Source of the DNA: CAZEJS01 sp964512645
Lineage (GTDB): Bacteria; Actinomycetota; Geothermincolia; Fen-727; Anoxymicrobiaceae
Reading direction: 5' to 3'
Length of the DNA: 64,000 bases
Assembly: GCA_964512645.1 (NCBI GenBank)
Contig: CAZEJS010000009.1
Coordinates: forward strand, 24,575 to 88,574
Shown: in pieces, positions 8,687 through 19,735 of the stretch
Layout of the letters: every line of letters begins with the position of its first letter
Numbering within the stretch: position 1 is the stretch's first letter
The notes under the pieces: generated by a model
The model's database searches: none
Told to the model about the DNA's origin: nothing
What the model saw: only the letters and a program-made list of their open reading frames with translations
Program-made: the position numbers and the translations under genes

Positions 8687-9335
8687 GGTGCGAGATCATC
8701 TGATAGACATCCTGTATCCCTCCGAGTGTGTCGTGTGCGGAACGGATTTCGTGCTGCCGGTGTGCACAGCGTGTTTCAGGGAGCTCGCCGCCGCGGCGCA
8801 CGCGCCCGGACGCGGCGCCGGGAGAGACCCTGGGCGCGTCCCGCGGGACGCGTGGCGCGCCGCCGGCGAGTACGATGGCCCGCTCCGGGACATGGTCCTG
8901 GCGTTCAAAGACGGACAGAAGCGTCTGGCCTCCCCGCTCGCCGCCCTGATGGCCGTCTCCGGGGGCAACGACCCGGAATACCTCCGCCCCGATGTCATAT
9001 GCTTCGTCCCCTCGACGGCGGCAAAACTCAGGAAGAGGGGTTACAATCCAGCCGGGCTGCTGGCCGGGGAACTCGGAGGGCTGCTGGGCCGTCCCGTGAG
9101 CAATGCCCTCAAGATAGTCCGGGAAGTCTCCGACCAGGGCTCTCTGAACGCCCATGAAAGGCGACGGAACGTGGACGGCGCGTTCGGAGCGCGGCGAAGG
9201 GCGATGCCTGCGGGCAGGATACTCCTGGTGGACGACGTTCTCACGACCGGCGCCACCGCGCGGGAATGCGCGAGGGTGCTGCTGGAGAACGGGGCCTGTT
9301 CGGTGCGCATCAGCGTCTGCGCCCGCGCCGGCTGA
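8673..9335 (+). CDS. ComF family phosphoribosyltransferase-like protein
   Basis: A 220-residue ComFC-type protein. An N-terminal four-cysteine zinc finger (CVVCGTDFVLPVCTAC) is followed by a type I phosphoribosyltransferase domain ending in the PRPP loop ILLVDDVLTTGATA. The family is tied to DNA uptake in competent bacteria, although the molecular activity is poorly defined. The start is GTG 8673; GTG 8688, giving MRDHLIDILYP, is an equally plausible start and closer to the family N-terminus. Its position ahead of flgM and hpf matches the Bacillus comFC-flgM-hpf-secA order. Confidence 0.87.
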   Translation: MIRARVRDHLIDILYPSECVVCGTDFVLPVCTACFRELAAAAHAPGRGAGRDPGRVPRDAWRAAGEYDGPLRDMVLAFKDGQKRLASPLAALMAVSGGNDPEYLRPDVICFVPSTAAKLRKRGYNPAGLLAGELGGLLGRPVSNALKIVREVSDQGSLNAHERRRNVDGAFGARRRAMPAGRILLVDDVLTTGATARECARVLLENGACSVRISVCARAG

Positions 9336-9568
9336 AAAATCACCCTTAAGGCTGGTAAAGGCCCTCAAGAGGGCGCCGCGGTGCTCCGGATTCACCCGAT
9401 AAGGCTACTTTCCGGGTCCCGGGGAGCCGCCCCGGCGCCGCGAGGCCGCCGCGCATGAAGTGACGATCGGCCGGAGGGTTCAGATTCGCAAGCTTGCTGA
9501 CGATACATATGTGGTGACTGAAGGGATATCATTCTATTAAGGGAAACAGAGAACACGGGTGAACCTGA

Positions 9569-9838
9569 ATGCAGCTTTCGGACCGTGAGATACAGAATAC
9601 GCTCGACCTGCTGAAGAAGAGCAGCAAGATGGGCGAGGACCAGGAGTCGCTGGAGCTCACCCAGGAGGACAGGGAAGAAGTGCGCCGCCTGGTGGGCCGG
9701 ATAGACTCCATGCCCGACGTCAGGAAGGACAGGGTCGACAAGGTCAAAAAGGCGATCGAGTCGGCAAACTACAATGTGACCGGGGATGATGTCGCCAAGA
9801 AGCTCATCGGCCGTATCTTCTCGGACAAGCTGCAGTAA
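9569..9838 (+). CDS. flgM: FlgM-like anti-sigma-28 factor
   Basis: An 89-residue acidic/basic helical protein. Its C-terminal half (VRKDRVDKVKKAIESANYNV followed by TGDDVAKKLI) matches the sigma-28-binding region of FlgM proteins. FlgM holds the flagellar sigma factor inactive until the hook is built. No flagellar gene is in this window, so its partner must be elsewhere. The position between comF and hpf/secA is the same as in Firmicutes. The ribosome site is weak. About 230 bases upstream hold no gene. Confidence 0.75.
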   Translation: MQLSDREIQNTLDLLKKSSKMGEDQESLELTQEDREEVRRLVGRIDSMPDVRKDRVDKVKKAIESANYNVTGDDVAKKLIGRIFSDKLQ

Positions 9839-9859
9839 GCGTCCCGGCACCGCTTGATT

Positions 9860-10050
9860 CCATCTCGCACCACGGATAACATCGAACCACGGCGGCTGTT
9901 GCAGTCAGATGACTTTTGAGCGGGTCCCGGTCTGTGGTTGAAAGTCGATGCCAGTCGCAGGCGAAACGACCCACGTAAGGTAACTAATGGTTGCTGAGCA
10001 TGGTGCGGCTTAGGGGTAAGTCCTGCCCTCGAACAATCGGGGAGAAGGCG
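9860..10050 (+). ncRNA. Candidate structured RNA (possibly raiA motif)
   Basis: The 431 bases between flgM and csp hold no convincing protein gene. This part can form several helices: AACCAC/GTGGTT (9885-9890 with 9934-9939), a GTCG/CGAC pairing enclosing GCC/GGC, GTAAC/GTTGC, a GGCTTA/TAAG-TCC hairpin, and CCTCG/CGGGG within a GCC/GGC pairing. A-rich joining segments lie between them. The raiA-motif RNA is known upstream of raiA (hpf) and near comFC in Firmicutes and Actinobacteria, and the context fits. The identity is inference from context and hand folding. Confidence 0.33.
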
Positions 10051-10208
10051 GCGTGGCCGTGTCGATGAAGACGCGTGCTGCAAACTCTCAGCAGGCGAGT
10101 GTGGGGCCAAAGACCAGGTCAGCGGGGCTCGCTCTCTCTTTCATGGCCGCCTGCGACAGGCGTCCCGGAATCAACAGCGCCCCGCCGCCGTATCGCGCTC
10201 CCCTTCTG

Positions 10209-10238
10209 TTGGACACTCCATACCGCCTGTGGTAAATT
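10209..10238 (+). promoter_or_regulatory. Possible sigma-70-type promoter of csp
   Basis: TTGGAC (10209-10214) and TAAATT (10233-10238) are separated by 18 bases, about 30 bases upstream of the cold-shock gene start. Confidence 0.4.
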
Positions 10239-10269
10239 ACGACAAAGCAGTTTGAGACTGGGGGATGCG

Positions 10270-10473
10270 TTGGAATCAGGTGTTGTCAAGTGGTTCAATC
10301 CCGAGAAGGGTTTCGGCTTTATCGAGCGTGAGAGCGGGGATGACGTGTTCGTCCATTTCTCCGATATCAGCGCCGACGGGTACCGGACCTTGAACGAGGG
10401 CGAAGCCGTCCAGTTCGAAGTGGAAGACGGTGACCGCGGGCCGAAAGCGACCAACGTCACCAGGCAAAGCTGA
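10270..10473 (+). CDS. Cold-shock domain protein
   Basis: A 67-residue single cold-shock domain: SGVVKWFNPEKGFGFIE (RNP1 region), DVFVHFSDI (RNP2) and GPKATNV at the end. Such proteins bind single-stranded nucleic acid and act as RNA chaperones in the cytoplasm. The start is TTG at 10270, where the family N-terminus begins; GGGGG stands a few bases upstream. An open extension upstream to 10075 has no family support. It sits alone between a possible promoter and a terminator-like hairpin. Confidence 0.92.
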   Translation: MESGVVKWFNPEKGFGFIERESGDDVFVHFSDISADGYRTLNEGEAVQFEVEDGDRGPKATNVTRQS

Positions 10474-10495
10474 CAGCGTCGAATATTTGATACTG

Positions 10496-10531
10496 CAACC
10501 CCATTCGGCCACAGTGCTCAAGGTGGGGTTG
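10496..10531 (+). terminator. Terminator-like hairpin after csp
   Basis: The arms CAACCCCA and TGGGGTTG pair perfectly around a 20-base loop and are followed by a T/A-rich stretch (TAATCTTAAT). Confidence 0.5.
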
Positions 10532-10580
10532 TAATCTTAATCGTTATAGCCGGGCCGCGGGCCAGGGCATGGAGGTGCCG

Positions 10581-11132
10581 TTGCAGATAGTCGTCAAGGG
10601 CAAGAACATCGAGCTGACAGATGCTCTGCGCGAGCACGCGCTCGAGAAGGCTTCGAAGATCAAGAAGTTCGGCCTCGACGTCCACGAGATAGAGGTCACG
10701 CTGCTGGTGGAGAAGAACCCCAGCATCCAGAAGAACCAGATCGCGGAGATCAACATCTTCGCCAGCAGGGCGACCCTGCGCGGGGTCGGCCGTGACCGTG
10801 ACATGTACGTTGCCATCGACCACGCCGTTTCCAGGGTCGAGCGTCAGCTGATCAAGCATCACGGGAAGAAGATAGACCGCACCCAGTCCCATCCCAGCCC
10901 GCTGAAGACCGTTGCCGTCGAGGAGGCTCCCGCGGAGGATACGGCTCCCTCTATCGTGAAGACCAAGGCGATCCCTCGGAAGCCCATGGCCCCGGAGGAA
11001 GCCGTTCTGCAGATGGAGACCCTGGGCCACGACTTCTTCGTGTTCACCGACTCCGATACCGACAACACCAACATCGTTTACAGGCGTATGGACGGCAACT
11101 ACGGCTTGATCGACTACGGCGTCATCGACTGA
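10581..11132 (+). CDS. hpf: Ribosome hibernation promoting factor, long form
   Basis: A 183-residue long-type HPF (RaiA family). The N-terminal S30AE domain (IVVKGKNIELTDALREHALE) binds the decoding centre. The C-terminal domain (EEAVLQMETLGHDFFVF followed by VYRRMDGNYGLIDY) mediates dimerisation into 100S ribosomes. I chose TTG 10581 because GGAGGTG lies 4 bases upstream and the family begins there; an upstream ATG at 10569 overlaps that ribosome site. Its place upstream of secA is conserved across Gram-positive genomes. Confidence 0.92.
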   Translation: MQIVVKGKNIELTDALREHALEKASKIKKFGLDVHEIEVTLLVEKNPSIQKNQIAEINIFASRATLRGVGRDRDMYVAIDHAVSRVERQLIKHHGKKIDRTQSHPSPLKTVAVEEAPAEDTAPSIVKTKAIPRKPMAPEEAVLQMETLGHDFFVFTDSDTDNTNIVYRRMDGNYGLIDYGVID

Positions 11133-11156
11133 CTCCGCCCCGGGAGGTGACCGGCC

Positions 11157-11243
11157 ATGGCCGGTCTGATCGACTTCTCTAAAAAAGTCCTGAGGTACAT
11201 AGCGGAGACGTTCCTGGCTGGAGGCGCTGGAATAAGATGGTAA
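11157..11243 (+). CDS. 28-residue small ORF overlapping the HD-GYP gene
   Basis: ATG 11157 stands 6 bases after a strong GGGAGGTGA site and opens a 28-codon frame, MAGLIDFSKKVL at its start and GGAGIRW at its end. Its TAA lies within the start of the downstream HD-GYP gene (ATGGTAA overlap at 11237-11243). It has a basic, amphipathic-looking middle. It could be a leader peptide that couples translation, or a small membrane-associated protein. I do not recognise a family. Confidence 0.5.
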   Translation: MAGLIDFSKKVLRYIAETFLAGGAGIRW

Positions 11244-12904
11244 AACGCTCCGACCTACAGCTGGACGGCTCCCTCTTCGAGGATCCGCCGAAGGGCAGGC
11301 GTGCCCGCCGTGCCGCCCCCGCCGGACCGGCGGATACGCGGACCCCGAGGCATATGAACAGGGTGGACAACGTCCTGGCGGTATCGCTGGTGCTGGCCGT
11401 CGCCCTCCTGGTGTTGCTGGGCTTCACCGCGAAGAAGGAGAACTGGTTCGCGGTGGTTCTCTTCGGCCTGATGTTCCTGGCCTCCGAGCTGTTCGCGCTG
11501 CCCATGAGGCCGGCGGGGCGGCTGTCTATCGCGCTGGTGCCGCTGGTGATGGCGATGATGGCGTCCGGGCCGCTCGGCACCGCGGTCGTGGCCGCGTTCG
11601 GGCTGCCGATCTTCTTCATGGAGAGGATGCCGCAGGGCTGGAAGCGAATGGCTTTCAACGCCGCGCAGCTCGTCTTCGCCGCCGGTGCTGCGGCGTTCGT
11701 CTTCAAGCACACCGGCGGAGGCATACTGGATGCCGGTCTGAAGAACGGTGGGGGGCTGGTGCTCCCATGGATACTCGCCACGCTGGTCTTCTTCGTGTGT
11801 AATACGCTCCTGGTCATGCCGGTGCTCGCGCCCTCCGGCGAGCGGATGCTGCGGTTCTGGGCGCGCCGCCTGCTGCCGAAGCTGCCGGGCTACGCCTTCT
11901 ACTCGGCGGTCGGCTTCCTGGCCGCGGTCATGTACGTGAAGCTGGAGTTCCCTTCCGTGGTGCTTGTCTTCGCGCCCCTCCTGGCCATCCGGGTGGTCTA
12001 CACGAGATACGCCACAATGCGTGACGTATGCGACGACACCACTCTGGCGATCATGGAGGCGGTCGAGGGCGGGAGCATGTTCATGGAAGGGCACGCCGTC
12101 GGCGTAGCCGAGACGGCCGTGGCGATCGCCGAGGAGATGGAGCTGTCGGAGGAGGAGGTCCACTTCCTGAGACAGGCCGCCCTGTTGCACGACATTGGCA
12201 AGCTCGCCCTGGAACCCGCCGTGGTGGAGAAGCCCGGCCCGTTGACGCCGGAAGAGTACGAGGAGATCAAGAAGCACCCGCTGATCGGCGCGAACATCGT
12301 CTCGCGGGAGGAATCGTTCTCTCCAGTGGCTACGACGATACGGCACCACCACGAAATGGCCGACGGCAGCGGGTACCCGGACGGCCTGACCGGTGAGACG
12401 GTCCCGCTGGGCGCCAGGATACTCGCCGTGGCGGACGCCTACGACGCCATGCAGAGGCCCGTCCCGTTCAGGGAGCCGCTGAACGCGCACGGGGCGGTTT
12501 CGGAGGTAGTGCGGGTGAAAGGCATCCAGTTCGACCCGGCGGTAGTCGACGCCTTCGTCAGGGCTATGGTCCGCCAGGGGCAGTGGACAGGCGCGTTGAA
12601 GGACAGGGTGAGGATGCCGGCAAGGAAGGTCGACGAGGATCAGATGTCCATGCCGGTCACCGTGCCGGAGCAGCCGACGCTCAAAGAGGGGGCGCCGGCT
12701 TCGTCCGGCCAGGACAGTCCCCCGGCGGGGGCCACGCCGGCCGAGGGCATCGCCTACGACAGCGTGCGTGGTGATATCGAGAAGGACATAAGAGACTGGG
12801 AAAGGGCGGACGGTGGCGCCAGACGAAAGGCCCGGCAGCCGAAGAAGAGGCCGGGCTCCCGAAAAAAGAAAACAGAAGAAGGACCGGGCACGGAAGCCTC
12901 ATAG
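11237..12904 (+). CDS. Membrane-bound HD-GYP domain protein
   Basis: A 555-residue protein with a basic N-terminal tail, a multi-pass membrane region at about residues 45-255, and a complete HD-GYP domain. The HD pair is in LLHDIGKL (about residue 318). It is followed by the HHHEMADGSGYPDGL signature near residue 369 and GARILAVADAYDAM. HD-GYP domains hydrolyse cyclic di-GMP, so a membrane-anchored phosphodiesterase is likely. The C-terminus is a long Lys/Arg/Pro-rich tail whose DNA overlaps the next gene by 92 bases. The small ORF upstream overlaps its start. Confidence 0.85.
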   Translation: MVKRSDLQLDGSLFEDPPKGRRARRAAPAGPADTRTPRHMNRVDNVLAVSLVLAVALLVLLGFTAKKENWFAVVLFGLMFLASELFALPMRPAGRLSIALVPLVMAMMASGPLGTAVVAAFGLPIFFMERMPQGWKRMAFNAAQLVFAAGAAAFVFKHTGGGILDAGLKNGGGLVLPWILATLVFFVCNTLLVMPVLAPSGERMLRFWARRLLPKLPGYAFYSAVGFLAAVMYVKLEFPSVVLVFAPLLAIRVVYTRYATMRDVCDDTTLAIMEAVEGGSMFMEGHAVGVAETAVAIAEEMELSEEEVHFLRQAALLHDIGKLALEPAVVEKPGPLTPEEYEEIKKHPLIGANIVSREESFSPVATTIRHHHEMADGSGYPDGLTGETVPLGARILAVADAYDAMQRPVPFREPLNAHGAVSEVVRVKGIQFDPAVVDAFVRAMVRQGQWTGALKDRVRMPARKVDEDQMSMPVTVPEQPTLKEGAPASSGQDSPPAGATPAEGIAYDSVRGDIEKDIRDWERADGGARRKARQPKKRPGSRKKKTEEGPGTEAS

Positions 12905-14535
12905 CTCCGTTTTCGACGGCGCGGACCTCGTTGAAGGGTTCGACGACATCGAGTTCGGTGAGGAGGAGTACGACGAGGTGGCCGAGAGGACCGTTCGCGG
13001 CCCTTCCGCGGCCATCCCCCCGCCGGTCCCCGGCGTCGAGAGGCCGGAGGCGCGCGGCACTCCCGCCGGGGAGGCGCGTGCGCGCCGGCGCAGGGAGGAA
13101 GAGGATGGCCCCGACCTTCCCGAGCCGGTGCATGCCGGGGCAACAGCGGATCTGTCCGGGGATGACGAAGAGGGCGGCCTCGCCGGGTCCGCACGGGCGG
13201 ATCGGCGCAGGCAGCCGGAGCGAAAGATGCGGCAGAGGCGCGCGACGGGCGGGGGCTTACCTCTGGCGAGCATCCTGATCGCGGTCGCGGCGGTGGTTAC
13301 GCTGGTACTCACGCTCGTTTGGACGCGCCTCGGGGCTATAGATTACAGCGATTTCGTGTTCCTGCTGGCGGTTTTCGTCCTCGCCTCGATGTTCGACCTC
13401 AAGCTCCGTGGCGGGGGAAAAGTGAGCCTGGGGGTGGCGCCGCTGCTGGCCGCCCTGATCGCGCTTCCCGTGAACCTGCCGTCGGCGCCTTACGCGAAGA
13501 TAACCGGCGCCGCGGCCGTCCAGGTGATATGGCTGTTCCTCCTCGGCACCGTGGTGGTGCTGATGACGCGGCTGACCAGGAAGATCACCAGGGACGACGT
13601 GCTCGGCCTCCTGATGGATTTCAGCGGCGTCGGGCTGGCGGCCCTGGTCTTTTACCTGATGGTGAAGTTCCTCCCCAAGAGGCCGGAACTGCTGGGTCAC
13701 TACACCCCCGCCGTGCTGGCGGCGGCCGCCCTGGGCGCCCTTGTGCTCTACTTCGTCTACCTGGCGAGGGTGTCGTACGTCCTGTCGTCAGACGGGGAGT
13801 TTCCGCCGGGGGTCTATTTCCAGAGCGTGATGCGCAAGTCCTGGCTGGCGTACGGCATACTCGCCTTCACCGGCGGGGCAATGGGGCTGGTTTTCGTGGG
13901 GATCGGCATCTGGTCCACGCTGGTGGCCCTGCCGTTCCTGCTGGTGTTCATGTACGCCTACAACAGGGTGGCGGCGACGGACCAGTACCTCCTGGAGACA
14001 ATCAGGGTGCTTTCGGTGATCCCTGAAGAGACGGGCATGCTGCCGCGTGGACACGCCGACCGGGTGGCTGATCTGGCGGTCGGGGTCGCGCGGGAACTGG
14101 GCCTGTCGCCCGAAGACTCGCAGCAGGTGGAGTACGCCGCCTACCTCCACGACATCGGCGCGGTGACGCGCCAGGGCATACACGGGCCCGACCAGAGGCA
14201 GCTCACCGAGGTCGAAGGCGTGATAGCCGGCGGTGTGGACATAGTCGGCAAGGTGCCGTACCTGGAGGTCGCCGCGGAGATACTCGGCGGGCGTGAAGGT
14301 CTGCGGGACAGGGTCAGCGACGTGGACAAGCGTCGGGCGGTCAGCGCCGGCGCCGGTATCCTGAGGGCCGTCGATGACTTCGAGGGCCTGGTGCAGGGCA
14401 ACGATATCCGGGAGCCGCTTTCGGCGAACGACGCGCTCACGGAGATGAACCTGGAGCGCGGCATAAAGTACGACAGCAAGGTGCTTCGGGCCATCGCCCG
14501 GGTACTGACGAGGACGCCAAGGGAGTACTCAACCA

Positions 14536-17040
<2,505 letters not shown>

Positions 17041-17064
17041 CCTTTCCCGAAAGGAGCAATCGAA

Positions 17065-18205
17065 ATGGTTAGTGACTTCAAGGACCGGATTGACGGCTAC
17101 CGCCGCGACCTGCTGAAAATCGGCGGTTATCTTTGAAGTAGCACTCTCGCGCTCCGAGCTCGAAGAGCTCCGCAAGAAGGTGTCCGCCGAGGGGTTCTGG
17201 GACGACCAGGACCAGGCGCGCAAGGCCATGGCGCTTCTCTCCCGCCACGAGGAGCGCGTCTCCATGTACGACGGCATCATGGAGCGCATCGAAGAGCTGG
17301 ACGAGATGAACCGCCTGGGCATCGAGGAGGGGGACGCGTCTTTCGAGGCGGAGATCCTCGCGGGCCTGGAGGAGGTGGAGGAGGAGCTTTCGCGGATCGA
17401 ATCGACGACGCTGCTCCAGGGCGAGTTCGACAGGAACTCGGCCATCGTGTCGCTGCATGCCGGAGCCGGGGGGATGGAATCCCAGGATTGGGCTGAGATG
17501 CTGATGCGGATGTACGAGAGGTGGGCGGAATCGAACGACTTCGAAGTGGACATGAACGACGTCCAGCACGGTGAAGGCGCGGGCATCAAGAGCGCGACGT
17601 TCACTGTGCGGGGGGACTACGCTTACGGTTACCTCTCATGTGAGAAAGGCGTTCACAGGCTGGTAAGGATCTCGCCTTACGACTATTCGAAGAGACGGCA
17701 CACTTCCTTCGTCTCCCTCGACGTGATCCCCGAGGTGGGGGAGGAGTTCGACATCGAGCTCGACCCCAAGGACCTCAGGATCGACACCTACCGCTCGTCC
17801 GGGGCCGGAGGCCAGCACGTGAACGTGACCGATTCCGCGGTGAGGATCACCCACCTTCCCACCGGGATTACGGTCCAGTGCCAGAACGAGAGGTCCCAGT
17901 TCAGCAACCGGGCCACCGCGATGAACATCCTCAAGTCGCGTTTGTACGACCTCGCCCGGCGGGAGAAGGTCAAGGAGATAGAGGCGCTGCGGGGAAAGCG
18001 GATGGACATCGGGTGGGGCAGCCAGATACGCTCGTACGTCTTCGCCCCGTACCAGATGGTGAAAGACCACCGGACGGGAATGGAGACGGGCAACGTGCGA
18101 GCGGTAATGGACGGAGAACTGGACCAGTTCATGCAAGAATGCCTGCGCTGGCGCAAGAAACAACAGGGTGAAACGGGTCCGGAGAAAGGGGATGGGGGTG
18201 CCTGA
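17065..18205 (+). CDS. prfB: Peptide chain release factor 2, with programmed +1 frameshift
   Basis: RF2 is encoded in two frames. ATG 17065 opens 23 codons ending at TGA 17134-17136. A +1 shift at the CTT codon continues as EVALSRSELEELRKK to 18205. The GGQ catalytic motif is in SSGAGGQHVNVTDSAV. The stop-codon-reading tripeptide, normally SPF, reads SPY (VRISPYDYSKRRHTSF). RF2 terminates at UGA and UAA and regulates itself through this frameshift. A strong AAGGAG site precedes the ATG. Calling only the second frame would lose the N-terminus. Confidence 0.95.
17121..17136 (+). promoter_or_regulatory. RF2 +1 frameshift site
   Basis: The slip codon CTT (17131-17133) is followed by TGA, and a Shine-Dalgarno-like GGCGGT lies 3 bases upstream of CTT. 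This is the spacing of the classical prfB site. The base after TGA is A rather than the common C. Confidence 0.9.
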
Positions 18206-18971
18206 GTCGCCACCGCCGGAAGCCGGGGATACGGCCCCCAGGATCAGGACAGACCTCCACGTGCACACCGTGTCCAGCGGGCACGGCTTCTCGACGGTGA
18301 GAGAGATCTGCGCCGAGGCCCGCGGGCGGGGCGTGGAGATGGTAGGGATCACCGACCACGGTCCCGCGATGCCGGGCGGGGCGCACATCTACCATTTCAC
18401 CAACCTCGTGGTCATGCCGAGGGTGCTGTCCGGCGTCAGGGTGCTCCGCAGCGCCGAGTGCAACATCCTCGACAGAGAGGGGACGCTGGACGTGCACGAC
18501 AGGGCGCTGGCGGTGCTGGACGTGGTCCACGCGGGGATACATCCTCGCACCGGTTATGAAGGCGAGGGAGTGGAGGACAACACCAGGGCGGTGGTCGCCG
18601 CGGTCGCCAGCGGGAAGGTGGACATCCTGGTCCACCCGGGGAACCCATGGTACCCGCTCGATTACGGAACCGTTGCGCGCGCGGCGGCGTCAGAAGGCGT
18701 GCTGCTGGAGATAAACAACTCCTCTTTCACGGTGGTCCGCCAGGGAAGCCTCGACAACTGCCGCGCGGTAATCAGGGAAGCGATGAAGGCCGGAGCCGGC
18801 ATCTGTGTGGGCAGCGATGCGCACGACGCATCCCTGGTGGGACGCTTCGAGAAGGCGCTGGAGCTGGTGGACGAGGCCGGCTTCCCGGAAGAGAGGATAG
18901 CCAACAGGGATCCGGACGCCGTGCTCGAGTTCCTGCGCTCCAGGGGCAGGAAGGAGATTTTCTTCGAGTAG
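18192..18971 (+). CDS. PHP-domain phosphatase family protein (YcdX-like)
   Basis: A metal-dependent phosphoesterase of the PHP superfamily, about 259 residues. The metal-ligand motifs in order are DLHVHT, GITDHGP, AECNI, VHAGIHPR, ILVHPGNP and VGSDAHD. This order fits the YcdX-type trinuclear zinc phosphatases; the substrate is unknown. I chose ATG 18192 because GGAGAAAGGGG precedes it; GTG 18168 would extend it by eight residues. It overlaps the end of prfB by 14 bases, so the two are probably co-transcribed. Confidence 0.82.
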   Translation: MGVPESPPPEAGDTAPRIRTDLHVHTVSSGHGFSTVREICAEARGRGVEMVGITDHGPAMPGGAHIYHFTNLVVMPRVLSGVRVLRSAECNILDREGTLDVHDRALAVLDVVHAGIHPRTGYEGEGVEDNTRAVVAAVASGKVDILVHPGNPWYPLDYGTVARAAASEGVLLEINNSSFTVVRQGSLDNCRAVIREAMKAGAGICVGSDAHDASLVGRFEKALELVDEAGFPEERIANRDPDAVLEFLRSRGRKEIFFE

Positions 18972-18988
18972 GCTAAATATATTTAGCC
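18971..18988. promoter_or_regulatory. 18-bp perfect palindrome before ftsE
   Basis: GGCTAAATATATTTAGCC is a perfect palindrome that begins at the last base of the PHP gene stop codon. It is conspicuously AT-rich inside a GC-rich gene block. It may be an operator for ftsEX or a short hairpin (GGCTAAA stem, TATA loop) ending the prfB-PHP transcript. Confidence 0.5.
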
Positions 18989-19048
18989 CCGGACGGAAAG
19001 GGCCTGTTTTGCGTTGTTCGATGACGCCGGCTCGAAGGGATTGATGAA

Positions 19049-19735
19049 GTGATCAAGTTCAGGAGGATTTCGAAGGTCTACCAGGGCAACATATACGCCC
19101 TGGACGACGTGACCGTGGATATCGAGAAGAAGGAGTTCGTCTTCCTCGTCGGGCCGAGCGGTTCCGGCAAATCCACCTTCATCAAGTTGATGCTCAAGGA
19201 GGAGGAGCCTACCAGCGGCCAGGTGTACATCGCGGATACGAACCTGGCGGAGATAAAAAAGTGGAAGATCCCCCACCTGCGCAGGAAGGTCGGTTGCGTC
19301 TTCCAGGACTACAAGCTGCTCGAGAACAAGACCGTCTACGAGAACGTGGCCTACGCGCTCGAAGTGACCGGCAGGCCGCGGCGGATAATCGAGTCGTACG
19401 TGCCGGAGGTCCTGCGGCTGGTGGGATTGAGCCACAAGCTGGAATCTTACCCGGCCGAGATGTCGGGCGGCGAACAGCAGCGCGTGTCCATCGCCAGGGC
19501 CTTCGTGAACCGCCCGCCGATACTGCTGGCCGACGAGCCTACCGGCAACCTCGATCCTTCCATGTCCATCGGCATCGTGAAGCTCCTCGAGCGCATCAAC
19601 AACACTGGCACGACCGTGATCATGGCGACCCACGACCAGGACATCGTCAACACGTTCAAGAAGCGCGTTGTCGAGCTCCGGGACGGGCGCGTGATCCGTG
19701 ACCAGGCCAGGGGGGTTTACGGCTATGGCAGTTAA
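19049..19735 (+). CDS. ftsE: Cell division ATP-binding protein FtsE
   Basis: A 228-residue ABC ATPase of the FtsE family. It shows Walker A GPSGSGKST, Q-loop VFQDYKLL, signature MSGGEQQRVSIARA, Walker B ILLADEPTGNLDP and the switch His in MATHDQD. FtsE pairs with FtsX at the membrane and controls septal cell-wall hydrolases. The start is GTG 19049. Its last 11 bases overlap ftsX. The gene pair follows prfB, as in most Gram-positive genomes. Confidence 0.96.
   Translation: MIKFRRISKVYQGNIYALDDVTVDIEKKEFVFLVGPSGSGKSTFIKLMLKEEEPTSGQVYIADTNLAEIKKWKIPHLRRKVGCVFQDYKLLENKTVYENVAYALEVTGRPRRIIESYVPEVLRLVGLSHKLESYPAEMSGGEQQRVSIARAFVNRPPILLADEPTGNLDPSMSIGIVKLLERINNTGTTVIMATHDQDIVNTFKKRVVELRDGRVIRDQARGVYGYGS

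Noticed and set aside
9336..9568. Cyclic di-GMP riboswitch or sigma-28 promoter before flgM
   Set aside because: I could not find the conserved riboswitch core, and the TAAAG and CCGATAA pieces are about 35 bases apart, too far for a promoter.
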